This document shows, piece after piece, positions 1 to 6,326 of a DNA stretch of 7,433 nt. Both the position numbers and the translations under genes were made by a program. The DNA lies in NCBI GenBank assembly GCA_947643685.1, contig CANRXD010000074.1, forward strand, positions 1 to 7,433, read 5' to 3'. How positions within the stretch are numbered: the first letter of the stretch is position 1; each line of letters starts with the position of its first letter. Origin of the DNA: an uncultured Clostridium sp. (lineage in GTDB: Bacteria; Bacillota; Clostridia; Lachnospirales; Lachnospiraceae). The notes below the pieces were generated by a model, which did no database searches, was not told where the DNA came from, and saw nothing but the letters and a program-made list of their open reading frames with translations.

Positions 1-666
1 CTTACTTATTATGCCTGCGGAAACTGGAAGAACAAAGGAAGTGCAGTCTGCCACAGCAACATGATCAGGGTAGAAAAGGCAAACAGCGTTGTCTATCAGC
101 GCATTGAAGAGATCTTGAATGATGACAAAGTATTCCATGAAGTCCTTTCCCGGGTAAACCGGGAGCACAGTATACTGAAAAAGAACGCTTTCCGGGAGCA
201 GAACATTCAAGAGAAGGAGCGGGAAAGGCTGACAAAACGCATGACAAAGAACCATGAAGCCTATGAGGATGGGTTGATTACCAAAGAAGAATTTCTGAAC
301 CGTAAAAATGAATTGAACCAGCAGATGGAGCAAGTCATGGAGCGCACCACCGAAAACCGTCTCATTATATTGGAGGAAGAAAGAAGAGAAGTACCTAAAG
401 AAGCTGTCCGGGCTATCCTGCAGAATTTCAGCATGGCCTTATCCAGTGACATAGACCATACCATCCGCAAAAGGCTACTGCATCTGTTGATTAAAGAAAT
501 AACCGTAGACAAGAACAGGAACATAGATTCTATCAAAATAAGGCTATCAGATGATTTGATAAGGTTCTTACAGAATAACGGCGACACACCTCCAGACGGT
601 GCGCCGTCTGTTTTTATGTTCCGGGAATTTGGAATCAAATCACTGGAACTGGAACTTGTGATATAG
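1..666 (+). CDS. Large serine recombinase, C-terminal part (5' end outside window)
   Basis: The frame is open from base 1, so the gene continues to the left; the ATG at 61 is internal. The first residues, YYACGNWKNKGSAVC, are the second half of the zinc beta-ribbon domain of large serine recombinases (the TnpX/CcrB-like family), with Cys6 and Cys17 as the visible zinc ligands. Residues about 45-120 are highly charged and rich in Glu, Lys, Arg and Gln, which fits the coiled-coil arm that brings synapsed attachment sites together. The tail, including SIKIRLSDDLIRFL, is typical of the C-terminal end of clostridial members. Such enzymes integrate and excise mobile elements through a serine-linked DNA intermediate. 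The catalytic N-terminal domain with its active-site serine lies outside the window, so activity cannot be judged. The gene ends with TAG at 664-666, 39 bases before the next gene. Family assignment is fairly sure; the particular element is unknown. Confidence 0.85.
   Translation, partial: LTYYACGNWKNKGSAVCHSNMIRVEKANSVVYQRIEEILNDDKVFHEVLSRVNREHSILKKNAFREQNIQEKERERLTKRMTKNHEAYEDGLITKEEFLNRKNELNQQMEQVMERTTENRLIILEEERREVPKEAVRAILQNFSMALSSDIDHTIRKRLLHLLIKEITVDKNRNIDSIKIRLSDDLIRFLQNNGDTPPDGAPSVFMFREFGIKSLELELVI
593..615 (+). terminator. Terminator-like hairpin inside the recombinase coding sequence
   Basis: CAGACGG (593-599) and CCGTCTG (604-610) form a perfect seven-pair, GC-rich stem around the four-base loop TGCG, followed at once by TTTTT (611-615). 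This is the shape of an intrinsic terminator on the + strand. It lies within the codons for PPDGAPSVF, about 50 bases before the recombinase stop codon. It may be a real transcriptional stop or attenuator, or chance pairing in a conserved protein segment. The structure is seen directly; the function is inferred. Confidence 0.4.
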
Positions 667-705
667 AAAATTCTTGATACCAAAATAAGGAAGAGGACAA
701 AAGGA

Positions 706-1206
706 ATGAAAAATAATCTGAATCAATACATAGCAACGGAATACGAAAAGCTAAATTCAGAGGTGGAGCAGAGAGAGTTTGTGGAAAAGATACGGTTTCT
801 GATGATGGCAAAGGATAAAGACTTTTCTGATTACTATTCCAACCGCAATCTAACAAAAACGGAATTCTATTCGGTTATGGATACTCTCTATGGGCTGAAC
901 AATCTCTGGATGCTGTCAGGATTTATCCGTCAGAACAGGCAAGTCCTGTTTCAGGAAGTCCAAAACAGCATGAATGGCCTGAAAAGTCCGGATTTCACGG
1001 AAACCTGCAGATTCGGGAAGGACACCATGCTGTCAAGGATGTTCCAGGTCATGGAAAGATTTCACTTAAACAGCTGTTGTGTCGCAGAGGATACGGGTTT
1101 GGATAATACGGTAACCACCCAGAGGATGAAAGCGCACTCATTCACAGCCAGAAGCGGAAGAACTGTGCCGCAGATTATCTTGCAGGGGAACTGGGTAAAA
1201 CAGTGA
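706..1206 (+). CDS. Unrecognised protein running into a truncated SymE-like domain
   Basis: The ATG at 706 follows a good ribosome binding site, AGAGGA at 692-697, with an eight-base spacer, and the gene lies 39 bases after the recombinase, so the two are probably cotranscribed. Residues 1 to about 100 are predicted to be mainly helical and charged (for example EYEKLNSEVEQREFVEKIRF), with no signal peptide or membrane segment. I do not recognise this part. From about residue 141 the sequence turns into a SymE-like segment, RSGRTVPQIILQGNWVKQ, which is cut by TGA at 1204-1206. As read, the protein has 166 residues. It could be a natural fusion that lost its end, or two genes joined by an ancestral deletion. 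The stretch of about residues 105-140 (Cys-Cys at 124-125, no familiar motif) may be damaged sequence between two originally separate genes. Confidence 0.5.
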   Translation: MKNNLNQYIATEYEKLNSEVEQREFVEKIRFLMMAKDKDFSDYYSNRNLTKTEFYSVMDTLYGLNNLWMLSGFIRQNRQVLFQEVQNSMNGLKSPDFTETCRFGKDTMLSRMFQVMERFHLNSCCVAEDTGLDNTVTTQRMKAHSFTARSGRTVPQIILQGNWVKQ

Positions 1207-1278
1207 AGCTTTGAGGTTGGGTGTAATGTTTCCGTAGAGTGCTACCAGAATAAGCTTGTTATTTTGAAAGATTACTGA
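1126..1278 (+). pseudogene. SymE-like toxin domain split by an in-frame TGA
   Basis: Starting at ATG 1126, in the same frame as the gene beginning at 706, the translation contains RTVPQIILQGNWVKQ, then TGA at 1204-1206, then SFEVGCNVSVECYQNKLVIL, ending at TGA 1276-1278. SymE-family proteins (SpoVT/AbrB-like fold, named after the SOS-induced E. coli toxin) share the pattern vPqi.L.GkWLeeaGF.iGd.v.V....gkLvI. Both halves match consecutive parts of this pattern and the stop falls exactly in the join, where Ala or Leu is usual, so a simple nonsense change is the easiest explanation. ATG 1126 has no well-spaced ribosome binding site, so this part was probably made from the upstream start or came from a deletion fusion. 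The family call rests on motif recognition only. Confidence 0.6.
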
Positions 1279-1312
1279 AGAATAAAATGTCGGAAGACAG
1301 GTTCTGTGCGTA

Positions 1313-1341
1313 TTGTAATTGGCCAAAAGTCCGTGTATAAT
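1313..1341 (+). promoter_or_regulatory. Probable vegetative (sigma-A type) promoter for the Rpn nuclease gene
   Basis: TTGTAA (1313-1318, four of six matches to TTGACA) and a perfect TATAAT (1336-1341) are separated by exactly 17 bases. The expected start of transcription near 1348 leaves a leader of about 70 bases before the ATG at 1418. The rest of the gap from 1279 to 1417 shows no gene or strong structure. Confidence 0.65.
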
Positions 1342-1417
1342 AGGAGTAGAAGATAGTAAGACTGTGAGACATACAGAGTTTTTCCGGCGATAATTTTTAA
1401 AGAAAGCAGGTAGATAA

Positions 1418-2227
1418 ATGGGAGACATGGAAACAAAGCAGACAAACTGGGAAGACCTAAGTATATCCAATGATTTCCTGTTTGGAAAGGTCATGCAGAA
1501 TCCGGAGTTGTGCAAGGAATTACTGCAGCGGATTCTCCCTGACTTGAAGATTGACTGAATAGAGTATCCGGAATTGCAGAAAAGTATCAATGTAGATATG
1601 GATGCCCATAGTGTCAGACTGGATGTGTATGTAAAGGACGACAGGGAGACTGTTTACGACATAGAAATGCAGGTCAGCGATACAAAGGAATTGCCTAAGA
1701 GAAGCAGATATTATCAGGGAATGATAGACATTCAGCTTGTTGATGCAGGACAGCATTACAAAAAGCTGAACAAAAGTTACATCATTTTTATCTGTCCGTT
1801 TGATTTATATGGGAAAGGGCGGCATATTTATACCTTTGAAAATATCTGTAAGGAAGACAATAGTATTTCCATGGGAGACGAAGCGGTAAAGATATTTCTG
1901 AATGCAGACGGAACAATGGATGATGTCAGCAGGGAATTAAAGGCATTTCTGGACTATGTGGCAGGTCAGAAGCCGGAGGATTCCTATGTTGAAAAATTGG
2001 AAGAAGCTGTGCAGGAAGCAAAGAAAAACAGGGAATGGAGGCATGAGTATATGACTTTATTGATGAGAGACCAGGAGAATGTGGAAAAAGGCAAGGAGTA
2101 TGGCGAAGAACTGATGCTTTCTTTAATACAAAAACTGCTGGCAGATAAACGTTTTACTGAAATAGAAAGAATGAAAGATGATAAAGATTATCGCCTGATA
2201 TTATATAGAGAATATCATATAATTTAA
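1418..2227 (+). pseudogene. Rpn-family PD-(D/E)XK nuclease / putative transposase, interrupted by TGA
   Basis: The frame from ATG 1418 reads MGDMETKQTNWEDLSISNDF and onward to LPDLKID, meets TGA at 1556-1558 (codon 47), and continues in the same frame as IEYPELQKSINVDMDAHSVR to the stop at 2225-2227. This gives 269 codons, a usual length for Rpn proteins (PDDEXK-type, recombination-promoting nuclease). The N-terminal SNDFLFGKVM motif is typical. The nuclease core lies after the stop: Asp69 in RLDVYV and Glu83-x-Gln85 in DIEMQ, followed by SRYYQGMID. The C-terminal part is charged and helical. Related proteins often have Arg at the stop position, so one CGA-to-TGA change would explain it. The start has only a weak ribosome binding site (AGG at 1408-1410). 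Reinitiation at TTG 1574 or an internal ATG could give a shortened protein retaining the core, but no good ribosome binding site supports that. Confidence 0.8.
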
Positions 2228-2241
2228 GGGCAGGACATGAC

Positions 2242-2276
2242 AGGGCAGAGCATTTACAAGTGTTCTGCCTTGTTTG
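2242..2276 (+). terminator. Probable terminator after the Rpn nuclease gene
   Basis: Bases 2242-2252 (AGGGCAGAGCA) pair with 2261-2271 (TGTTCTGCCTT) over eleven positions, two of them G-U, around an eight-base loop. The stem starts 15 bases after the nuclease stop codon and ends in TTGTTT, a short and imperfect U tract. It would separate accessory transcription from the spoIIIA operon. The rest of 2228-2468 contains a seven-T run at 2406-2412 with a weak AT-rich hairpin (2382-2397) before it, and the candidate sigma-E promoter. Confidence 0.5.
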
Positions 2277-2417
2277 ACAGAATAATACAGGGCTATTTTT
2301 CGCACTTGGATATGTTATGGAGAACCATATCACAAGTAAGTACGAAATTATGTGGAATTGCAGAAGAAAACAAGATCAGTGAAAAGCGATTGCTTTTTGC
2401 CGGTCTTTTTTTCGTTG

Positions 2418-2445
2418 TCATAAACCTGTCCGGAAAACATATATT
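2418..2445 (+). promoter_or_regulatory. Candidate sigma-E promoter of the spoIIIA operon
   Basis: TCATAAA (2418-2424) resembles the -35 element of sigma-E promoters, and CATATATT (2438-2445) matches seven of eight positions of the -10 consensus CATACAHT; the spacer is 13 bases. In Bacillus subtilis the spoIIIA operon is transcribed by mother-cell sigma-E, so a site here is expected. Transcription would start near 2452, leaving a very short leader with the ribosome binding site almost at the 5' end. The match was made by eye. Confidence 0.5.
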
Positions 2446-2453
2446 GGGGATAA

Positions 2454-2458
2454 AGGAG
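2454..2458 (+). promoter_or_regulatory. Ribosome binding site deciding the spoIIIAA start
   Basis: AGGAG lies ten bases before ATG 2469. The upstream in-frame GTG at 2460 would leave only one base of spacing, so ATG 2469 is preferred. Confidence 0.6.
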
Positions 2459-2468
2459 TGTGAAAGAT

Positions 2469-3407
2469 ATGGAGGCAGCCAGGCTTAAGGATATTTTTAA
2501 GAAGGCAGTGCCGGAGATAAAGCGGGTACAGGAAATTCGGGTTCGGGCCGGGAAACCGGTGTTTGTCTTCATGGACGGCCAGGAGTTTTTTCTATTGGAG
2601 AAGGGGCTCCTGGAAAGATGGGGAGGCACGGAGCAAAGGGATGCGGTAATAGCTGACCAGACGCTTATTAAAGAGATTCTTGGGATTTTCTCCAGACATT
2701 CGCTGTACGCCTTCGAGGATGAAGTGCGTCAGGGGTTTTTAACCATCGAAGGAGGGCATCGGGTGGGAATTTCCGGAAAAACGGTACTGGAGGGACAGCG
2801 GATAAGAACCATCAAAGATATTTCGGGACTAAATATCCGTCTGGCACATCAGAAGATTGGCTGTGCGGACCGTATTTTACCGTTTTTGTATGAAAATGGC
2901 TGTCTGAAAAACACATTGGTCCTTTCTCCTCCGGGTGCGGGAAAAACCACTCTCCTGAGAGATGCGGTGAGGCAGATTTCCAATGGGAACGTATATGGAG
3001 AGGGGATGGAGGTGTCCGTGGTGGACGAGCGGTCAGAAATTGGGGCAAGCTTTAAAGGAATTCCTCAATGTGATCTGGGAATACGGACCGATGTGATGGA
3101 TGCCTGTCCAAAAGCTTTGGGAATGCTTATGATGATACGGTCCATGGCCCCCCGGGTGGTAGCTGTGGACGAGATTGGGACCCGGGAGGATCTGGAGGCC
3201 CTCAGGGATGTGATGAACTGCGGATGCAGAATTCTTGCCACAGTCCATGGAAACCAGGTGGAGGATCTGGCGGGGAAACCTGTGCTTTCTGAAATGGCAA
3301 GGGAAAAGATGTTTGACCGGTATGTGGTTCTTACAAGGACTCCCGGGCCGGGAACCGTAACCGGTATCTATAATGGAGAATTTATGAGACTGTGGCCTGA
3401 GAATTAG
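2469..3407 (+). CDS. spoIIIAA: Stage III sporulation protein AA, ATPase of the SpoIIIA-SpoIIQ channel
   Basis: This is a P-loop ATPase related to type II/IV secretion ATPases. It is thought to act on the mother-cell face of the channel that keeps the forespore supplied during engulfment. From ATG 2469 it has 312 residues, the usual size. Walker A is PPGAGKTT at residues 154-161 (Lys159). The family-typical VVDERSE motif has Asp186-Glu190, followed by IRTDVMDACPKA. Walker B is VVAVDEIG with Asp234-Glu235, and TVHG follows as the sensor-like segment. The N-terminal half holds the EIRVRAGKP motif and the GHRVGISG segment seen across SpoIIIAA proteins. There is no membrane segment, which agrees with a cytoplasmic or peripheral protein. 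It is first in the operon, after the candidate sigma-E promoter. All key residues are present, so it appears functional. The GTG at 2460 is a less likely start. Confidence 0.96.
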   Translation: MEAARLKDIFKKAVPEIKRVQEIRVRAGKPVFVFMDGQEFFLLEKGLLERWGGTEQRDAVIADQTLIKEILGIFSRHSLYAFEDEVRQGFLTIEGGHRVGISGKTVLEGQRIRTIKDISGLNIRLAHQKIGCADRILPFLYENGCLKNTLVLSPPGAGKTTLLRDAVRQISNGNVYGEGMEVSVVDERSEIGASFKGIPQCDLGIRTDVMDACPKALGMLMMIRSMAPRVVAVDEIGTREDLEALRDVMNCGCRILATVHGNQVEDLAGKPVLSEMAREKMFDRYVVLTRTPGPGTVTGIYNGEFMRLWPEN

Positions 3408-3455
3408 CGGCCGGAGATGAAAGAGGAGAGGAGCAAGGAGTGCTCACAAGAAGCC

Positions 3456-3462
3456 AGGGAGG
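3456..3462 (+). promoter_or_regulatory. Ribosome binding site deciding the spoIIIAB start
   Basis: AGGGAGG lies seven bases before ATG 3470. A second plausible site, GAGGAG at 3428-3433, lies six bases before an in-frame GTG at 3440, so a protein ten residues longer is possible. Confidence 0.55.
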
Positions 3463-3469
3463 CGAAAGC

Positions 3470-4006
3470 ATGAAATATATGGGGATTTTAATTATGGCCG
3501 GAGCAGTGACTGGCGGGGGATTTCTGGCCGCAGACAGATGGAAGGAAAGGCTCAGGGTTCTTCTTTTGTTCCGGCAGATGATTTTTTATCTGAAAGGGCA
3601 GATTCTGTATTCCAACGCCACCCTGCCGGAGGCGCTTTCGGAGGTGGGAAAGCGGTTTGCCGATGGCAGGGAGGGAGCAGATAAAGAGCCGGGGCTCTTT
3701 TTCCTCCGGGTATTCCGGCGTATGGAGGAGGAAGGGGGCACGCCTTTTTTCACCATCTGGAAGGAGGAGATGGAGAAATTTCCGCTGGAGTTTCCCATGG
3801 ATAAGGCAGACAGGCAGAATCTTTCTGCTTTGGGAGAGAATCTTGGGTATGCAGACCGGGATATGCAGGAGAGAACACTCCTTTTTTATCTGGAGCAGAC
3901 CGATGATTCCATTGGCTTTTTAAAAAAAGAAATGGAAACCAGAACGAAGCTGTACCGGTGTCTGGGAATGGCGGCCGGACTATTTTTGATGGTGGTCATG
4001 GCATAG
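3470..4006 (+). CDS. spoIIIAB: Stage III sporulation protein AB, GspF-like membrane-anchored component
   Basis: At 178 residues this is the usual size for SpoIIIAB, which resembles the cytoplasmic domain of GspF-type secretion platform proteins and probably works beside the SpoIIIAA ATPase. Residues about 4-20 form an N-terminal hydrophobic segment, followed by RWKERLRVLLLFRQMIFYLK, a positive amphipathic stretch typical of the family. The middle is helical, with the conserved LGENLGYADRDMQ pattern at residues 121-133, and residues about 163-177 form a C-terminal hydrophobic segment. The start at ATG 3470 puts the membrane segment at the very N terminus, as expected; the alternative GTG at 3440 would add a polar decapeptide. 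The gene ends with TAG at 4004-4006, nine bases before spoIIIAC. The 62-base gap after spoIIIAA is the longest in the operon. Confidence 0.93.
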   Translation: MKYMGILIMAGAVTGGGFLAADRWKERLRVLLLFRQMIFYLKGQILYSNATLPEALSEVGKRFADGREGADKEPGLFFLRVFRRMEEEGGTPFFTIWKEEMEKFPLEFPMDKADRQNLSALGENLGYADRDMQERTLLFYLEQTDDSIGFLKKEMETRTKLYRCLGMAAGLFLMVVMA

Positions 4007-4015
4007 GAGGAGGAA

Positions 4016-4210
4016 ATGGGTGTAAATCTGATTTTTAAAATTGCGGCAGTTGGAATTCTGGTTTCGGTGATCTGTCAGGTACTGAAACACAGCGGCAGAG
4101 AGGACCAGGCTTTTCTCACAAGCCTTGCAGGCCTGGTTCTGGTACTGTTTTGGATTGTTCCCTACATATATGAGTTATTTGAAACCATAAAAAACCTGTT
4201 TGCTTTATGA
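4016..4210 (+). CDS. spoIIIAC: Stage III sporulation protein AC, small membrane protein
   Basis: This 64-residue protein has two membrane helices, about residues 4-24 and 33-53, joined by the charged loop KHSGREDQ, and ends in YIYELFETIKNLFAL. The arrangement and motifs (LIFKIAAVGILV, SGREDQAFL, LFETIK) are those of SpoIIIAC, a conserved inner component of the SpoIIIA complex in the mother-cell-derived membrane. The gene has a strong ribosome binding site, AGGAGGA, overlapping the end of spoIIIAB, and stops with TGA, the same codon that interrupts the two accessory genes upstream. Confidence 0.95.
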   Translation: MGVNLIFKIAAVGILVSVICQVLKHSGREDQAFLTSLAGLVLVLFWIVPYIYELFETIKNLFAL

Positions 4211-4211
4211 C

Positions 4212-4217
4212 GGGAGG
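4212..4217 (+). promoter_or_regulatory. Ribosome binding site deciding the spoIIIAD start
   Basis: GGGAGG lies eight bases before ATG 4226. The upstream in-frame TTG at 4220 would be only two bases away, so the ATG is preferred. Confidence 0.6.
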
Positions 4218-4225
4218 ACTTGTTT

Positions 4226-4612
4226 ATGACAATTGTGCAGGCGGCTGTGCTGGGAATCGCGGCAGTTGCTTTGGCGGTGCAGTTAAAGCCCTTAAAGCAG
4301 GAGTATTCCATCTACCTGATTCTGACGGCCGGCATTGTGATTGCATTCCTGGGTATGTCACGGCTGGAGTTGATTCTTGAGACGGCCAAAACCATTGGAA
4401 GCTATATAAACGTGAAAAATGTCTATCTTGGTACTCTTCTCAAAATGGTAGGAATCACTTATATAGCGGAATTTGCCTCAGGGATCTGTAAGGACGCGGG
4501 GTTTTCTGCTCTGGGAACCCAGGTGGAGATGTTTGGGAAACTGTCAATTCTGGCTGTCAGTGCTCCGGTGCTGCTGGCCTTGCTGGAAACATTGCAGGTA
4601 TTCGTGGGATGA
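4226..4612 (+). CDS. spoIIIAD: Stage III sporulation protein AD, membrane protein
   Basis: The 128-residue protein has hydrophobic helices at about residues 3-20, 28-43, 68-85 and 106-126. Family motifs include LKPLKQEYSIYL, YLGTLLKMVGITYIAEFASG and CKDAGFSALGTQVEMFGKL, which are strongly conserved in SpoIIIAD. The protein is related to the second half of SpoIIIAC and is placed in the membrane part of the mother-cell complex; its exact role is not known. ATG 4226 is chosen from the ribosome binding site spacing. Its TGA stop at 4610-4612 overlaps the ATG of spoIIIAE in the sequence ATGA, so the two genes are probably translationally coupled. Confidence 0.95.
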   Translation: MTIVQAAVLGIAAVALAVQLKPLKQEYSIYLILTAGIVIAFLGMSRLELILETAKTIGSYINVKNVYLGTLLKMVGITYIAEFASGICKDAGFSALGTQVEMFGKLSILAVSAPVLLALLETLQVFVG

Positions 4613-5766
4613 GAGGAAAATGGTTTGCATGGACGGCCGTACTGATCCTGGGATTCTTTATTTTTTGCCCTGAAACGGCAGCCGGAGCCTGGGAAGAGGA
4701 AAATGAGATCTGGGATGATTTTGACACCGGAGAAATTCAAAAATTTCTGGACACCATGGCAGGGGATGGAACCGGGGAAATTTCCTTTCAGGATCTGATG
4801 AAGCGGCTGGCATCAGGCGATCTTGCAGGGGTTCTGGCACAGGCGGCGGGGGAAGTAAAGAGGACCCTGTTTCAGGAAATCGGTACCAATATGAAGCTCA
4901 TGGGACAGATCATAGTGCTGGCTTTTATCGGAGCAATTTTTTCCAATTTTTCAGGAATTTTCGGTTCCGGCCATGTGTCAGAAACAGGGTTTTATGTGGT
5001 GTATCTTTTGACCATGACCATGCTTGCGGCCAGCTTTTTTGCCAGTATCACTGTTGCGGACTCCATTTCCAGGGATATTCTGGAATTCATGCGGGTACTG
5101 CTTCCGGCTTATTTTATCGCAGTGGCTATGGCAGGCGGGGCTTTCACTTCATCCGCCATGTGCAGTTTCACTTTCGGAGCCATCGGGGTGGTACAGGCTG
5201 TGGTTTCAGGAATCCTTCTTCCGCTAATGCGTGTCTACATGATGCTGGTACTGGCAGGGAATCTTTATAAGGAGGACATGATTTCCAGAATGACGGAACT
5301 TTTAAGACAGGGAATTTTGTGGACGGTAAAAACCCTGTTTGGTATTGTGGTGGGATTTCATGTGATCCAGGGACTGGTATTGCCGCAGGCGGACGCCTTA
5401 AAGAACGCCTCTGCCATGCGCCTGGCACAGATGATTCCTGGGATTGGAGCCGGTGCAGGAGCTGTATCCCAGATTGTTATGGGGTCCGGAATACTTATAA
5501 AGAACACAGCAGGGGCGGCGGCTGTGGTGATTCTTATTTTTATGACAGCGATTCCGATGCTAAAGCTGTTTGTATTGATGCTTCTATATTATATGGCGGC
5601 AGCTGTTATGCAGCCGGTCTGTGATAAAAGGCTGGTCTCATGTATAACAGAGGTGGCTGAGGGGCATGGGATTCTGCTTAAAATGGTGGGGTATTCCCTG
5701 GCATTATTTACAGTGACCATTGCCATTCTCTGCATTTCCACCAATGCTGCCTGGTATGCGGGGTGA
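4609..5766 (+). CDS. spoIIIAE: Stage III sporulation protein AE, polytopic membrane protein
   Basis: The 385-residue protein begins with a likely signal peptide (residues 1 to about 27, with AAGA near the cleavage region), then an acidic polar stretch to about residue 95. Hydrophobic segments follow at about 97-117, 127-150, 160-178, 184-219, 234-260, 283-336 and 354-380, matching the polytopic SpoIIIAE family, an essential channel component thought to form the membrane platform. Conserved stretches include PAYFIAVAMAGG, FTFGAIGVVQAV and GAGAVSQIVMGSGILIKNTA. The start overlaps the spoIIIAD stop by four bases and has no clear ribosome binding site of its own, so translation probably depends on coupling. 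The TGA stop at 5764-5766 overlaps a possible GTG start of spoIIIAF. Confidence 0.96.
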   Translation: MRGKWFAWTAVLILGFFIFCPETAAGAWEEENEIWDDFDTGEIQKFLDTMAGDGTGEISFQDLMKRLASGDLAGVLAQAAGEVKRTLFQEIGTNMKLMGQIIVLAFIGAIFSNFSGIFGSGHVSETGFYVVYLLTMTMLAASFFASITVADSISRDILEFMRVLLPAYFIAVAMAGGAFTSSAMCSFTFGAIGVVQAVVSGILLPLMRVYMMLVLAGNLYKEDMISRMTELLRQGILWTVKTLFGIVVGFHVIQGLVLPQADALKNASAMRLAQMIPGIGAGAGAVSQIVMGSGILIKNTAGAAAVVILIFMTAIPMLKLFVLMLLYYMAAAVMQPVCDKRLVSCITEVAEGHGILLKMVGYSLALFTVTIAILCISTNAAWYAG

Positions 5767-5771
5767 GGGAC

Positions 5772-6326
5772 ATGGAAGAAATATATGACTGGATTGGCAG
5801 CCTGGTTTTTTATCTGATTCTGATGACCATGATTTTGTCTCTGCTTCCGAATAAGAAGTATGAAAAATATCTGCGGCTGTTTACGGGTATGATTTTCATT
5901 TTGCTGGTATTCGGGCCTTTTGCCGATTTGTCCGGTCTGGAAGCGCGGATGGCAGGAATTTTTGAGAGGCTGACGTTTCAGAATGATGCCAGGCTTTTGA
6001 AGAAGGAGATTGAGGATGCGGACGGAAAGAGGATTTCCAAGTTGATTGACGGCTACCGGGAGATGGTGGAAACCGATTTAAGAACCATGGCCGAGGGGAT
6101 TTCCGTGGAATGCATAAGCGTACAGGCGGTGCTGGATACAGACATGGAGAACGGAGAGTTTGGGAGGCTCATGGAAGTAAAGATGCAGGTGGGTATCCCC
6201 GATCTTCCAAAGGATAAGAATCGCAGACTTTCGGCCAACAGGGAAATAGGGAATCTGAAAAAGAAGATAGGAGAGTATTATGGACTGGAAGAAGGAAAAA
6301 TTACAATCAATCTGGAAGCTCAATAA
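5772..6326 (+). CDS. spoIIIAF: Stage III sporulation protein AF
   Basis: From ATG 5772 the protein has 184 residues: two membrane helices (about 8-25 and 33-50) joined by the family-typical LLPNKKYEKYLRLFTGMI, then a soluble domain. SpoIIIAF carries a ring-building motif domain like those of FliF and EscJ, here about residues 95-184, with the SVECISVQAVLD and GKITINLE strands. It is thought to help assemble the channel stack. The start is uncertain: GTG 5763 overlaps the spoIIIAE stop (GTGA), which would favour coupling and add three residues, while ATG 5772 has GAGGG only two bases away. Homologues begin close to the EIYDW segment, which slightly favours ATG 5772. The last 47 bases overlap spoIIIAG. 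Confidence 0.93.
   Translation: MEEIYDWIGSLVFYLILMTMILSLLPNKKYEKYLRLFTGMIFILLVFGPFADLSGLEARMAGIFERLTFQNDARLLKKEIEDADGKRISKLIDGYREMVETDLRTMAEGISVECISVQAVLDTDMENGEFGRLMEVKMQVGIPDLPKDKNRRLSANREIGNLKKKIGEYYGLEEGKITINLEAQ

Noticed and set aside
1204..1558. Selenocysteine or other recoding at the two in-frame TGA codons
   Set aside because: The families are not selenoproteins, no suitable SECIS-like hairpin was noticed after either TGA, and TGA ends three normal genes in the same window.
1138..1590. Minus-strand open frame of 150 residues
   Set aside because: It lies antisense across the SymE-like segment, the promoter and the start of the Rpn gene, which explain the sequence better; the product shows no family features.
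2237..2488. Open frame of 83 residues between the nuclease gene and spoIIIAA
   Set aside because: It has only a weak ribosome binding site, no recognisable motif, runs through the probable terminator and the candidate sigma-E promoter, and overlaps spoIIIAA by 20 bases out of frame.
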